NCBI RefSeq assembly: GCF_963677125.1
Contig: NZ_OY781882.1
Span: 814,501-878,500, forward strand
Origin: an uncultured Desulfobacter sp.
GTDB taxonomy: Bacteria; Desulfobacterota; Desulfobacteria; Desulfobacterales; Desulfobacteraceae
Direction: 5' to 3'
Length of the DNA: 64,000 nt
This document shows positions 18,117 through 26,367 of the stretch, piece after piece. The notes below the pieces were generated by a model that made no database searches, was not told the origin of the DNA, and saw nothing but the letters and a program-made list of their open reading frames with translations. A program made the position numbers and the translations under genes. Positions within the stretch are counted from its first letter, which is position 1; each line of letters opens with the position of its first letter.

Positions 18117-19895
18117 TCAGATTGTGGGATCTGTCGGGCATTCATGAAAAATGCGGATTTTGCAGGTGTGGCATATCTTTGGGTCCAGCCTTTTGTAGAT
18201 AATACTGATGGCCCGGCTTTCCTGTTTAAAAAGATGGGAATTTCCGATTTTATCCATGAAATCACCGTGGATTAAAAAATGTTCCACACCCCGGTTGAGC
18301 CGGCAAAGGTACAGGTTTTTGCCTAATTTTTGTCTTCGCTGGGCTTCCTGGACCAGTACCATGGCGCCGGATACATCTATGAAATTAATGGCGTATCCAA
18401 CAATCAGCAGGTGTTTGGGGTTGTTTGCATCTATCTCTTCCAGGGCTTGGGCAATATGGTTGGCAGCACCGAAAAAAAGTGAGCCGTGAATACGGACCAT
18501 TGTAAGCTGGGGACAAGAGGAACTGCTGATCTCCCGGGCATCTATCAGGGTCCTGCGGTCATCCAGAGGATCCGGCATCAGCGGGGTGACATGGGGATGG
18601 GACGTGCGTGTCAGGTAAATAGCCATGGATAGCAGGATGCCTGTATAAATGGCAAACTCAATGGCAAAAAACAGGGTACCTGCAAAGGTGGCCAAAAGAA
18701 CCATGGTATCCGGGCGGCTGCTTTTAAGGATCTCTTTGATATGGTGGACATCAATGAGTTTGAAGGCCACAAATAAAATCACGCCACCCATGGCTGATAA
18801 CGGCAAATAGGCGGTTAAAGGGGCAACCAGCAAAACAATAACAGCCAGGAACAAGGCTGAAAAAATGGAAGCAAGCGGGGAGACTGCACCTGAATCATAA
18901 TTCACCCCGGACCGGGTAAAAGAGCCTGAGCTTGCATACCCTGAAAAAAAGCTGCCCGCAATGTTTGACAACCCCTGGCCGATAAACTCCTGGCTACCGT
19001 CGATGTGCTGGCCGGATTGAACGGCAATGGATCTTGCGATGGACAATGCCTCAATCAGGCCCAGGAAAGCCACGGCAAGGGCTCCTGGCGCCATCATTCT
19101 CAATGTATCCAGGGTGAAATCAGGGGCTGACATCGGGGGCAGTTGACCGTTCAGCTTGCCTAAAAATCTGACGCCATGGGCCTGGCCGTCCAAGGCGAGA
19201 CTAAACAAGGCGCCTGCAACCAGTGCAAAAAGCAGTGCAGGCCACCGGGGTTTCCAGGCCTTGATGACAATGGCACAGCAAAGGGCAGCAAGGGAAATCC
19301 ACAATTCATAATAGTTGATTTGAGCTGTTGATTTAAGCAGAAACGCCCAGGTTGTTAAAAACGAAGATCCGCTGGGTACCGGTAGGCCCAGTGCATGTTT
19401 GAGCTGTGAGGTGGCAATGAGCAAGGCGGCCCCTGCGGAGAACCCCACAATGACAGAGTGGGATACAAAGTTGATCAGGGTACCCAGACGGACCAGCCCA
19501 AACCCCAACTGAAAAAGGCCCGCCATAAAGGTCAGAGTCAACGCCAGCCGGATGTAATCGGCAGATCCGGGTTCGGCCAGAGGGCTCAAGGTGGAGAAAA
19601 CGATAATGGAGATTGCTGTGGTAGGACCGGAGACCAGATGTCTGGACGATCCGAACAGGGCCGCAATCACCGGCGGAACAATGGCGGCATAAAGACCATA
19701 CTGGGCCGGAAGTCCGGCAATCATGGCAAAGGAGACCCCTTGGGGCAATACGATGAAGGCTCCCGTAAGCCCTGCCAGCATATCTGCACGCAAGGTCTTC
19801 TTCTTAAGCTGTTTTAACCATGCCAGAAAGGGAAAAAGTTGAACCCCTGCAGGTATCGGGCGAACGGGGGCGGCTTTTCTGAAAATAGTGTTCAT
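18117..19895 (-). CDS. SulP-family inorganic anion transporter with STAS domain
   Basis: 592 residues. The membrane domain (about 35-420) begins with the SulP signature LAGLTGAFIVLPQGVSFAMIA and has about ten or more hydrophobic helices, including GFSAGAALLIATSQLKHALG. The C-terminal STAS domain (about 445-560) contains the IDVSGAMVLVQ strand-helix. A C-x2-C pair follows near the end (KICHTCKI). Members move sulfate, bicarbonate or other anions across the inner membrane; the substrate cannot be read from the sequence. It is co-oriented with, and 10 bp upstream of, the MscS-type channel gene. Confidence 0.93.
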   Translation of the reverse strand: MNTIFRKAAPVRPIPAGVQLFPFLAWLKQLKKKTLRADMLAGLTGAFIVLPQGVSFAMIAGLPAQYGLYAAIVPPVIAALFGSSRHLVSGPTTAISIIVFSTLSPLAEPGSADYIRLALTLTFMAGLFQLGFGLVRLGTLINFVSHSVIVGFSAGAALLIATSQLKHALGLPVPSGSSFLTTWAFLLKSTAQINYYELWISLAALCCAIVIKAWKPRWPALLFALVAGALFSLALDGQAHGVRFLGKLNGQLPPMSAPDFTLDTLRMMAPGALAVAFLGLIEALSIARSIAVQSGQHIDGSQEFIGQGLSNIAGSFFSGYASSGSFTRSGVNYDSGAVSPLASIFSALFLAVIVLLVAPLTAYLPLSAMGGVILFVAFKLIDVHHIKEILKSSRPDTMVLLATFAGTLFFAIEFAIYTGILLSMAIYLTRTSHPHVTPLMPDPLDDRRTLIDAREISSSSCPQLTMVRIHGSLFFGAANHIAQALEEIDANNPKHLLIVGYAINFIDVSGAMVLVQEAQRRQKLGKNLYLCRLNRGVEHFLIHGDFMDKIGNSHLFKQESRAISIIYKRLDPKICHTCKIRIFHECPTDPTI

Positions 19896-19955
19896 ACAGT
19901 GCTAATATACAGGTTTGCTTCGTTTTTGATATAGGCTTTTTAAGAATGAATAAAT

Positions 19956-20098
19956 AGTGTCTGAACGAAAATCTGGAAATTTTGTTTAGTACAAGGCGGG
20001 CCCAAATTTTAACCGGAGTAATACAAGGCGTATTTCGAGGATTAAAATTTGCGACCAACGCCGTAATCAGCAAAATTTGCGGTTTTCGGTCGGGCACT
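19956..20098. mobile_element. MITE-like element with terminal inverted repeats
   Basis: 143 bp without coding capacity. The left end AGTGTCTGAACGAAAATCTG and the reverse complement of the right end (AGTGCCCGACCGAAAACCGC) match over about 28 bp with roughly three quarters identity. Both ends are flanked by AAAT, a possible 4-bp target duplication. The interior has its own near-palindromic segment (AAATTTTAACC ... GGATTAAAATTT). It lies upstream of the SulP gene. Confidence 0.65.
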
Positions 20099-20320
20099 AA
20101 ATAAAACGGTACCGACTTGGGCCGTATAAGTCAAGTCTGGAATTCCCGTGACAATGTTACGGATACTGGACTTTTGTCCTCTAATACGTAAAACAGCGCT
20201 CAAAGTTTTGTGTGGGTTGATAGGGAGGCTTTTCTGCTTTCCTGCAAATTTTTTTTGGCCCTGGAATAATATGATTTTTTAATAATTAGAATTTAATGAA
20301 TATGCTTGACTTACACTCTG

Positions 20321-20417
20321 ATTTTATAAGAAACTTTTTGTAAACCACAGAGATGTTTAATATTCGTTGTGGGGCGAACCACGGTAAAAGACCAAGGACT
20401 GTCCTTGACCGTTTATA
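20321..20417 (+). repeat. Two-hairpin intergenic repeat, copy B
   Basis: ATTTTATAAGAAACTTTTTG, then TAAACCACAGAGAT, CGTTGTGGGGCGAACCACGG and GACCGTTTATA: the same order of motifs as copy A1, with scattered substitutions. It lies between the MITE-like element and the diacylglycerol-kinase-like gene. The 20099-20320 stretch between the two elements shows no gene. Confidence 0.8.
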
Positions 20418-20491
20418 GGGAAGAATAGCAATACAATAACTGACAATGTCGCTATTTTGAGGATAGAGTGATTTTTAATTGAGGGAGACAG

Positions 20492-21385
20492 ATGAAGGTT
20501 CTTCTAATCGGCAACCCGGTTTCCAGCGGCGGTAATACTGGTAAACGAATAGAAATCTTGTGCGATATTCTTCAAAAAGGCGGTCATGAGGTTACAACAT
20601 ATCTTACCCGCCATGCCGGTGACGGCAAAGCACAAGCATTTTCTTTAAGCCGGGGCATAGACCGAATGGTGGTGGTGGGCGGAGACGGCACTTTAAATGA
20701 AATCATCAATGGTCTGCCTGCTGATTCGTCCTGTCCGATCCTCCAATTTCCTACGGGAAATGCGAATCTGCTGGCACGGGATTTAAAGCTTCCACAAAAA
20801 ACTGCGGTGATAGCGGACTTGGTTGAACAGGGACGAATCATTCAGGCTGATACGGCGGTGATGAATACCCATCGTTTCGTGATGGTTGCCGGAATAGGCT
20901 TTGATGCCAGAGTCACGGAAGAAGTAAAAAAGGTCCGCAGCGGGAAAATTAACAACTTAAGTTATGTGCGTCCGATTATTCGGGCTGCGAAAACCCGCAC
21001 GTCACACCCTCTTTTTGTTTCTATTGATAATGGTGTTATCAAAGCTGAGGCAGCCGCAGTTCTGGTGTCTAATGTGAGAAATTATGCAGGTGTATGTGAG
21101 ATGGCTTATGATGCAGGAATCTGCACCGGACTTCTTGATGTGATTATTTTCCCCAGGGAAAACCTTCTGGCGATGCTCTCTTATCTGATTTGTGCTCGGT
21201 TTGGAAACATCACAAAAATAAAGGATGTGATCTACGTTAAAGCCCAAAAAAGTATTCTCGTTCAATCTGAAGATCTTCTTCCTGTGCAACTGGACGGCGA
21301 CTTTCATGGCAGACACCATGAAGTGCTTATTCGCAATCAGCCGGGCACGCTTCGACTGATCGTACCTGATGGATTTATTAAATAA
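20492..21385 (+). CDS. Diacylglycerol/lipid kinase family protein (DagK/YegS-like)
   Basis: 297 residues, a normal family length, with a Shine-Dalgarno GAGGGAGA before the ATG. The N-terminal catalytic domain has the nucleotide-binding motif VVVGGDGTLNEIINGL at about 68-83 and the downstream FPTGNANLLARDL motif. The C-terminal half carries VAGIGFDARVTEEVKK and the substrate-side beta domain ending in VQLDGD. Relatives phosphorylate diacylglycerol or other lipids at the inner membrane with ATP. The exact lipid is not predictable. The stop codon is followed directly by repeat copy C. Confidence 0.88.
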   Translation: MKVLLIGNPVSSGGNTGKRIEILCDILQKGGHEVTTYLTRHAGDGKAQAFSLSRGIDRMVVVGGDGTLNEIINGLPADSSCPILQFPTGNANLLARDLKLPQKTAVIADLVEQGRIIQADTAVMNTHRFVMVAGIGFDARVTEEVKKVRSGKINNLSYVRPIIRAAKTRTSHPLFVSIDNGVIKAEAAAVLVSNVRNYAGVCEMAYDAGICTGLLDVIIFPRENLLAMLSYLICARFGNITKIKDVIYVKAQKSILVQSEDLLPVQLDGDFHGRHHEVLIRNQPGTLRLIVPDGFIK

Positions 21386-21386
21386 A

Positions 21387-21481
21387 GGCCACGGGCCGTA
21401 CTTGGTCTATCGACACCCAGACTTCGGTCCACAACAAAGTTTGAAAGATCTGAGTGACTTCTCCAGACTTTCTTATAAAAA
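21387..21481 (-). repeat. Two-hairpin intergenic repeat, copy C
   Basis: Read on the minus strand: TTTTTATAAGAAAGTCTGG, CTCAGATCTTTCAAACTTTG, TTGTGGACCGAAGTCTGGG, GATAGACCAAGTACGGCCCG. It shares long blocks with copy A2 and begins one base after the stop of the lipid-kinase gene, so it would form the 3' end of that transcript. Confidence 0.8.
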
Positions 21482-21501
21482 CGGTGAGGGCGTTTAGAAG
21501 A

Positions 21502-24500
21502 TCATACGTCAAAGAAAGTCGCCAAATTGACCCAGATAATCTTCAGCATAAACGGCCACGGCATTTTTGCCTGGGCCGTAGTGCGGGTGGAAGGCAGGAT
21601 ATTCAGGGTAAATTCCTGGGTTTTTACCGTCATTCCCGGATCCGGGAAAACCGATTCAATCATTGCATAATAATGCTGCCCCACTTTAAAAGGCTGGTTA
21701 TATGACAAGCCGTCAAGGGTAAGCTGGTTTCCCGCTGTCTTGAAGTGATGGGTATAATGTCCGGAACGGCTGCCGATATGAAGAATATACCCGGCAGGTT
21801 CCGCATTTTTGCTGTTCCAGGAAAATATCACCCGGTTTCTGTCCAGGGAGACGCTGTAATCCACCGGGGCTGGACTTAAAACCTGATCAGTGGTCAAATC
21901 TCCACCGGGACTGATATCTGTGCCGTATACCCTGGCCGGATTGGCATGGGCCTTAAGCATGCCCCGCATCTGTTCAGGGATGCGATCTCCGTCAAAAAAG
22001 CCGATCATCAGTGCGAATTGATTTTCTTGGCCGTTATAGGTTGGTGCGGCACTGTGGTATTGCTCTCCGGAAAGCAAGGCAGCTTTGTGGCCCTGCCCGT
22101 TTCCCCAGGTGGGCCTTCGGTTCTGCTTGCCGTAATAGGTGCCGAACGGATTTATGCCTGCTTTGAATTTTTCGTCCTCTTTGTTGTATTTCACTTTTAC
22201 CGGCATACCTGCAAAGTTGGCCGCAATTGTCTGATCCATACTCAGGGCCACGCCTCGGTGACCTGCAGCAATACCGACAAATCCTGCTGTAATATGGTTA
22301 TTCACATCGTCCAGATCCAGATTTTTCTCTGAATGCCGGTAATAATCCAAATCATAGGAAGAATCTACATCAAGGTAATTATGCTTTAGAATGCGGACGG
22401 GAGCGTCCTTGGTGGCGGAACTGTGCAGGCGCAGTTCGAGTGGTGCAACCTCCTGCCATCCCGGATCAACATGAAAGCCCAGAGGCTCAAGATCTGCCTT
22501 GAAAAGGCTGGTATTCACAGTGGCAGGATACTTGATTTGTGCCTGAACAAAAAGATAGGGCAGGTCCTCCAGCAGGCTGAAGGTATAATTGACAGATCCG
22601 CGGTATAGTCCCCTGTCCGGGATCTGCCAGTCCCCAGTCATTCTGACTGCGGCGGTCTGATCCTGCATGGTCACGCCGGCCGATAAATTTTCGGGGGCAC
22701 ACCGTTTGTCCTCATAACGGATGTAAGATAGAAGGCTTCCCTGTTCTATCATCGATTTATGATTCCAGCGAATGTCTGACAGTATGCCGTCTCCGTTAAA
22801 TCCCATTGAAATAAATTTATTCTGCAGCACCGTACCTGATGGGGAGCTGCCGACATTCAGTGTTTTGGGCCTGTTTTTGGATCCAGGACCTGAAGTCAGT
22901 ACATAGATCCCATCGGGTGCCGGATGGTCACCCGAGATGTAAAACCTTTGGGCGGCCGTATCAATCCCCGGGACAGGGATCAGCGGATAGACCGTTCCAT
23001 TCCGGGAATTTAGATACAATCTGTTATTGTGTTCCCCGGCTGCCATGTGTTTTTTAAGTATCACAAAACGGTTGAGGCTCTCCTTTTGGGGGCCGGCCAG
23101 CATCAGGGTGCCCACTGTTTTGTAACCGGCGGTCACTGGTACGTGGGATAGTTGTTTTGAAACCGCTTTATTGAGGCATGTTTCAATTTGAATGCCCAGG
23201 TGGTCCAGGCGATTCAGGATATCTTCCATAACCTGTCTGCGCTGGGGGGCGACATCAGGTGAGGCCATTCCAAAATTTGTTGTGGACAAGGCTTTCATTC
23301 TTAAAATATAAGCCTTATCCAGCAGTGGCCTGACTTGTATCTCTAAAAGATCGTCATTGAGCAGACGGATGATTTTTTCAGCAATATTATGGATATTCCG
23401 GGCAGAGACGATCCGCGTCCAATGTGTCGTCGTCCGCCACTTTTCCGACCAGGAGTTGTATCCGTCAAAACTGCCGTCGGCTGTATCCTGGCTGAATGTG
23501 ATTTCTCCAGCCGGACCGTGGTGTGCAAGATAGTCGTTCACGGTTGTAAATTTGACGAAATGAAGATCCTTGACTTCTTCTATCAGTCCTTCAAGTCCGC
23601 CGGTATTGGGCAACTGGTTCAACGGCCATTTCAACCGTTTTGTCCCGGTCCAGTAATCAGAGTCCGCATCAAAATTGATATACACCAGGACATCCCTGCT
23701 TATTTTGCCGCTAATCTGCATCAGGTGAAGGTCGTTTACCCAGTGAGCAAGGCTGACATTTTCAACTAAATCACCAATATTGTAAGTGGGGATCACCAGA
23801 ATTTCTTCTCCGGTCTGGTCGTTTTTATAGGTCAGGGGGTTGTGCGCCTCTTCCCGGGTAAGTTTTCTGGAAAACACGCGAAAGGTATCAAACGGAGTGG
23901 CGCTATAATAAAGTGATACGGCTTTGATGCCGGCTTGTTTATAAATTTTAAAATTTCCGGGCGTGGTCATCATCTCCTGGGGCCGTACAATAGGGCTGTA
24001 ACTGCCGAAAAGATCCTTGACCCCGCTGCCCCAGGGATTGGATATAGACCAGTTCACCGAATCGGTAAACTCCTGGTTTGTCATGGCTGATGCCAGTCCG
24101 TTGTTGTAGGACATCAGCAGCACTTCATCTCTCTTTTCGGTTACCCGGCGCCTTACGGCATCAATGATATCCGGTGCATTTTCAGGCAAGAGGCGCTCCA
24201 GGGAAAAATGATTGTCGAACTCCCAACTGGCATGCACCGGAACACCTTGATGATTATATTTGTCCAGAGTGGACAAAATACTGCGGATGATCCTGATATC
24301 TTTTCCGTAGCCTTTTTCATCATTGGTATCCCCGCGAAAGGAATGGTAAAGATTGCCGTGAAATCCAAAAGCCACATATACGTTTTTGTCTAGATGGGCT
24401 TTTGCCTCGACACCGGGCAAAGAAATAGCAGACAGACAGCGAAAGCCTACTAATCCGAGTATGAGGGCGAGAATAACCCCGCCATATATTTTTTTTTTGC

Positions 24501-24513
24501 GCAGCATTGTCAT
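21502..24513 (-). CDS. Large exported or membrane-anchored glycoside-hydrolase-like protein
   Basis: 1003 residues. An N-terminal hydrophobic segment after a KKK patch (about 8-28) should act as a signal anchor. Residues about 45-370 (VYVAFGFHGNLYHSFRGD, VPVHASWEFDNHFSLERLLPEN, VLVYINFDADSDYW) look like the (beta/alpha) catalytic barrel of GH57/GH38-type enzymes, whose active sites use an early His and Asp. A helical segment and long beta-rich regions follow, with an Fn3-like stretch near the end (PVDYSVSLDRNRVIFSWNS). The overall order resembles alpha-mannosidase-type enzymes, but I cannot assign a family or substrate securely. No convincing Shine-Dalgarno precedes the start, and the gene stands alone. 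Confidence 0.55.
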   Translation of the reverse strand: MTMLRKKKIYGGVILALILGLVGFRCLSAISLPGVEAKAHLDKNVYVAFGFHGNLYHSFRGDTNDEKGYGKDIRIIRSILSTLDKYNHQGVPVHASWEFDNHFSLERLLPENAPDIIDAVRRRVTEKRDEVLLMSYNNGLASAMTNQEFTDSVNWSISNPWGSGVKDLFGSYSPIVRPQEMMTTPGNFKIYKQAGIKAVSLYYSATPFDTFRVFSRKLTREEAHNPLTYKNDQTGEEILVIPTYNIGDLVENVSLAHWVNDLHLMQISGKISRDVLVYINFDADSDYWTGTKRLKWPLNQLPNTGGLEGLIEEVKDLHFVKFTTVNDYLAHHGPAGEITFSQDTADGSFDGYNSWSEKWRTTTHWTRIVSARNIHNIAEKIIRLLNDDLLEIQVRPLLDKAYILRMKALSTTNFGMASPDVAPQRRQVMEDILNRLDHLGIQIETCLNKAVSKQLSHVPVTAGYKTVGTLMLAGPQKESLNRFVILKKHMAAGEHNNRLYLNSRNGTVYPLIPVPGIDTAAQRFYISGDHPAPDGIYVLTSGPGSKNRPKTLNVGSSPSGTVLQNKFISMGFNGDGILSDIRWNHKSMIEQGSLLSYIRYEDKRCAPENLSAGVTMQDQTAAVRMTGDWQIPDRGLYRGSVNYTFSLLEDLPYLFVQAQIKYPATVNTSLFKADLEPLGFHVDPGWQEVAPLELRLHSSATKDAPVRILKHNYLDVDSSYDLDYYRHSEKNLDLDDVNNHITAGFVGIAAGHRGVALSMDQTIAANFAGMPVKVKYNKEDEKFKAGINPFGTYYGKQNRRPTWGNGQGHKAALLSGEQYHSAAPTYNGQENQFALMIGFFDGDRIPEQMRGMLKAHANPARVYGTDISPGGDLTTDQVLSPAPVDYSVSLDRNRVIFSWNSKNAEPAGYILHIGSRSGHYTHHFKTAGNQLTLDGLSYNQPFKVGQHYYAMIESVFPDPGMTVKTQEFTLNILPSTRTTAQAKMPWPFMLKIIWVNLATFFDV

Positions 24514-24675
24514 ATTTTTACTAATCGTTTTTTTACAGTATTCTAATAAAAATATAACATTCTATTTTGAATTTCAATTGTTTCGAGATTTCTAACAATA
24601 AAGCTGCGACTAACTTTGACAAGATTGGTTAAAAGTACCGGTGTTAAGACGATCAATCTATGTTGAAATATATGA

Positions 24676-24969
24676 TTATTTTTTCCGGGCGGAAAATATC
24701 CAGATAAGGGACCATCCTAAGGCCACCGGCAGCGCTCCCGACACGATAAATATTAAAATTTGTCCCTGCCAGGGTTTTGCCCACAATGCACTGATGATGA
24801 GAACTGCTGCGGATAATACAATGGCGATTCTCATTTTCATTGTGAATATCCCGGCAGATGATTTTGTTTTTTTTCTTTTGCCCGAAGGTTTTGGGGCGAT
24901 CATTCTGGGCACAATCAGAATACACAGTATCAAAAGGACAAGTACAAGAATTTCGCTGATGCCGGTCAA
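24676..24969 (-). CDS. Small membrane protein, function unknown
   Basis: 97 residues from a TTG start at 24969 with AGGA seven bases upstream. Three hydrophobic helices are visible (about 5-23, 48-66, 70-88) separated by a basic loop PKPSGKRKKTKSS. It follows the DUF1232/J-domain gene on the same strand after 34 bp and is probably the last gene of the plsB operon. I do not recognise a family. The start codon choice is moderate because no ATG is better placed. Confidence 0.6.
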   Translation of the reverse strand: MTGISEILVLVLLILCILIVPRMIAPKPSGKRKKTKSSAGIFTMKMRIAIVLSAAVLIISALWAKPWQGQILIFIVSGALPVALGWSLIWIFSARKK

Positions 24970-25003
24970 TTAAATTTCCTATAATTTGTTTTATTTAATT
25001 TTT

Positions 25004-25528
25004 TTACCTATTATAAATTGATTTGAGTTCTGCATATGCCTGTTGAATTTCTAAAAACTTTTCATTGGCAAGATTTGAAAACTCTTCACCCAGGTGGGAA
25101 AGCTTGTCCGGGTGGTATTGCTTGGCCTTGTTTTTATATGCAGTTTGTATTTCAGCCCAGGACGCAGATTTGTCCACACCAAGGATTTCATATGGGGATT
25201 TAAGGCCGCTGTTTTTGGCTGAGCTTTCCCTTTTTGTTGACTGGCCGGTTGTGTTGGAACTGCTTGACGATCGGTTTTGTGCCCCTTGTTTAAATGTACC
25301 GGCAGTTCCAGAATCTTTCGCGTTTTTTCTAGACGATTGTTTGTTTCCTTTTTTAAATAAAAAGGAGGGCAGGCTGCCATATCGGATCAGATGATACAGA
25401 CACATTAGAACCAGACTGTCATCTATCCAGCCAATCCAAGGCAGATACATTTCAGGAATGAGATCCGCAGGCGAAATAAGATAGGCAAGACCCAGCAGAA
25501 TCAGTACAAATTTAACCAGGGTGGACAT
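25004..25528 (-). CDS. DUF1232 membrane domain plus C-terminal J-domain protein
   Basis: 174 residues. Residues 1-60 form a DUF1232 (YkvA-like) membrane segment with the typical YLISPADLIPEMYLPWIGWIDD signature. A Ser/Lys/Asn-rich linker follows (about 62-108). The C-terminal J domain (about 110-174) carries the HPD motif in KQYHPDKLS, needed to stimulate Hsp70 ATPase. It should recruit DnaK to the membrane. The ATG is 2 bp from the dapB stop, so the genes are translationally coupled. Confidence 0.88.
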   Translation of the reverse strand: MSTLVKFVLILLGLAYLISPADLIPEMYLPWIGWIDDSLVLMCLYHLIRYGSLPSFLFKKGNKQSSRKNAKDSGTAGTFKQGAQNRSSSSSNTTGQSTKRESSAKNSGLKSPYEILGVDKSASWAEIQTAYKNKAKQYHPDKLSHLGEEFSNLANEKFLEIQQAYAELKSIYNR

Positions 25529-25530
25529 TG

Positions 25531-26367
25531 TTATTTTCCGGCAGTCAGCACATCAATCATGGTGAACAGTTTCTGGTCAAAATTGTTTGTATCAATGCGG
25601 TGTTGTAGAAAAACAACCGCATCAAATGTACCTGAAGCATATATCTGCCGTCCGTTTATGTTATGTTTCAGTTCAAACAGTGCAGATCCGTCCGGGGCTG
25701 TCAGTGTATATGTATGCCATCCGTGCCCGTCTATAAATTCTTCCGGCACACCTAGCGTGCCTTTCTGGATTTTGGGGTCTCTGATTTTTTCAATCTCGGA
25801 AATCTTAAAGTCTGCTCCCAGTTGATTGAAGCAGGACACTATAGCCTTGGCAGTGCCGGATGTATCGGCTTTGCCCTGCTGATGGCTCTCTGTAACTTGA
25901 AGGGTGAATCCTTTGAACAGTCCGGGAAACGTGTTGGCCCCATATTCAAGCATGGCCTGGAGTCCGACAATCTGTTTGGCCATGTTCGGGGCGATGACCG
26001 CAGGCATGGATCCGTTGGTGACCGTATGTTCAAGATCCTGTCTGTCTCCGCCCGTGGTGCCCATCACAAATGGGATCTTATGGCGAACATAGAATTTCGC
26101 ATTGTCATTTACCGCGGTCGGGTGGGTATAATCAACACAGATGCAGCCGGGGTAAGCCTCAAGAATCTCATTGATCTTATCTTCCCTTTCACTGGGTTTT
26201 AACAGGGTCACTTCTGCCTGATTCACAGACACCCGGTCCTGGGTTATTTCCTCGCCGGTCAGAGAGAACGGTACAAGTGAAAACCGCCCATCCTTTAACG
26301 CGGCAGAAGCCATTATGCGGGCCACGTTGCCGGGCAGTCCGCTGATCATGACGGGTATGCAATTCAT
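25531..26367 (-). CDS. dapB: 4-hydroxy-tetrahydrodipicolinate reductase
   Basis: 278 residues. It reduces hydroxy-tetrahydrodipicolinate with NAD(P)H in the diaminopimelate/lysine pathway. The N-terminal Rossmann motif is VMISGLPGNVARIM rather than the canonical GAxGRMG, the VDYTHPTA strand is present, and FVMGTTGG and VIAPNMAKQI match the active-site region. The substrate-binding domain has ESHQQGKADTSGTAKA, corresponding to the conserved E-x-HH-x3-K-D-x-PSGTA. This variant resembles the long, plant-like DapB group. The ATG overlaps the stop of the upstream MurU/AmgK gene by 4 bp. Confidence 0.88.
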   Translation of the reverse strand: MNCIPVMISGLPGNVARIMASAALKDGRFSLVPFSLTGEEITQDRVSVNQAEVTLLKPSEREDKINEILEAYPGCICVDYTHPTAVNDNAKFYVRHKIPFVMGTTGGDRQDLEHTVTNGSMPAVIAPNMAKQIVGLQAMLEYGANTFPGLFKGFTLQVTESHQQGKADTSGTAKAIVSCFNQLGADFKISEIEKIRDPKIQKGTLGVPEEFIDGHGWHTYTLTAPDGSALFELKHNINGRQIYASGTFDAVVFLQHRIDTNNFDQKLFTMIDVLTAGK

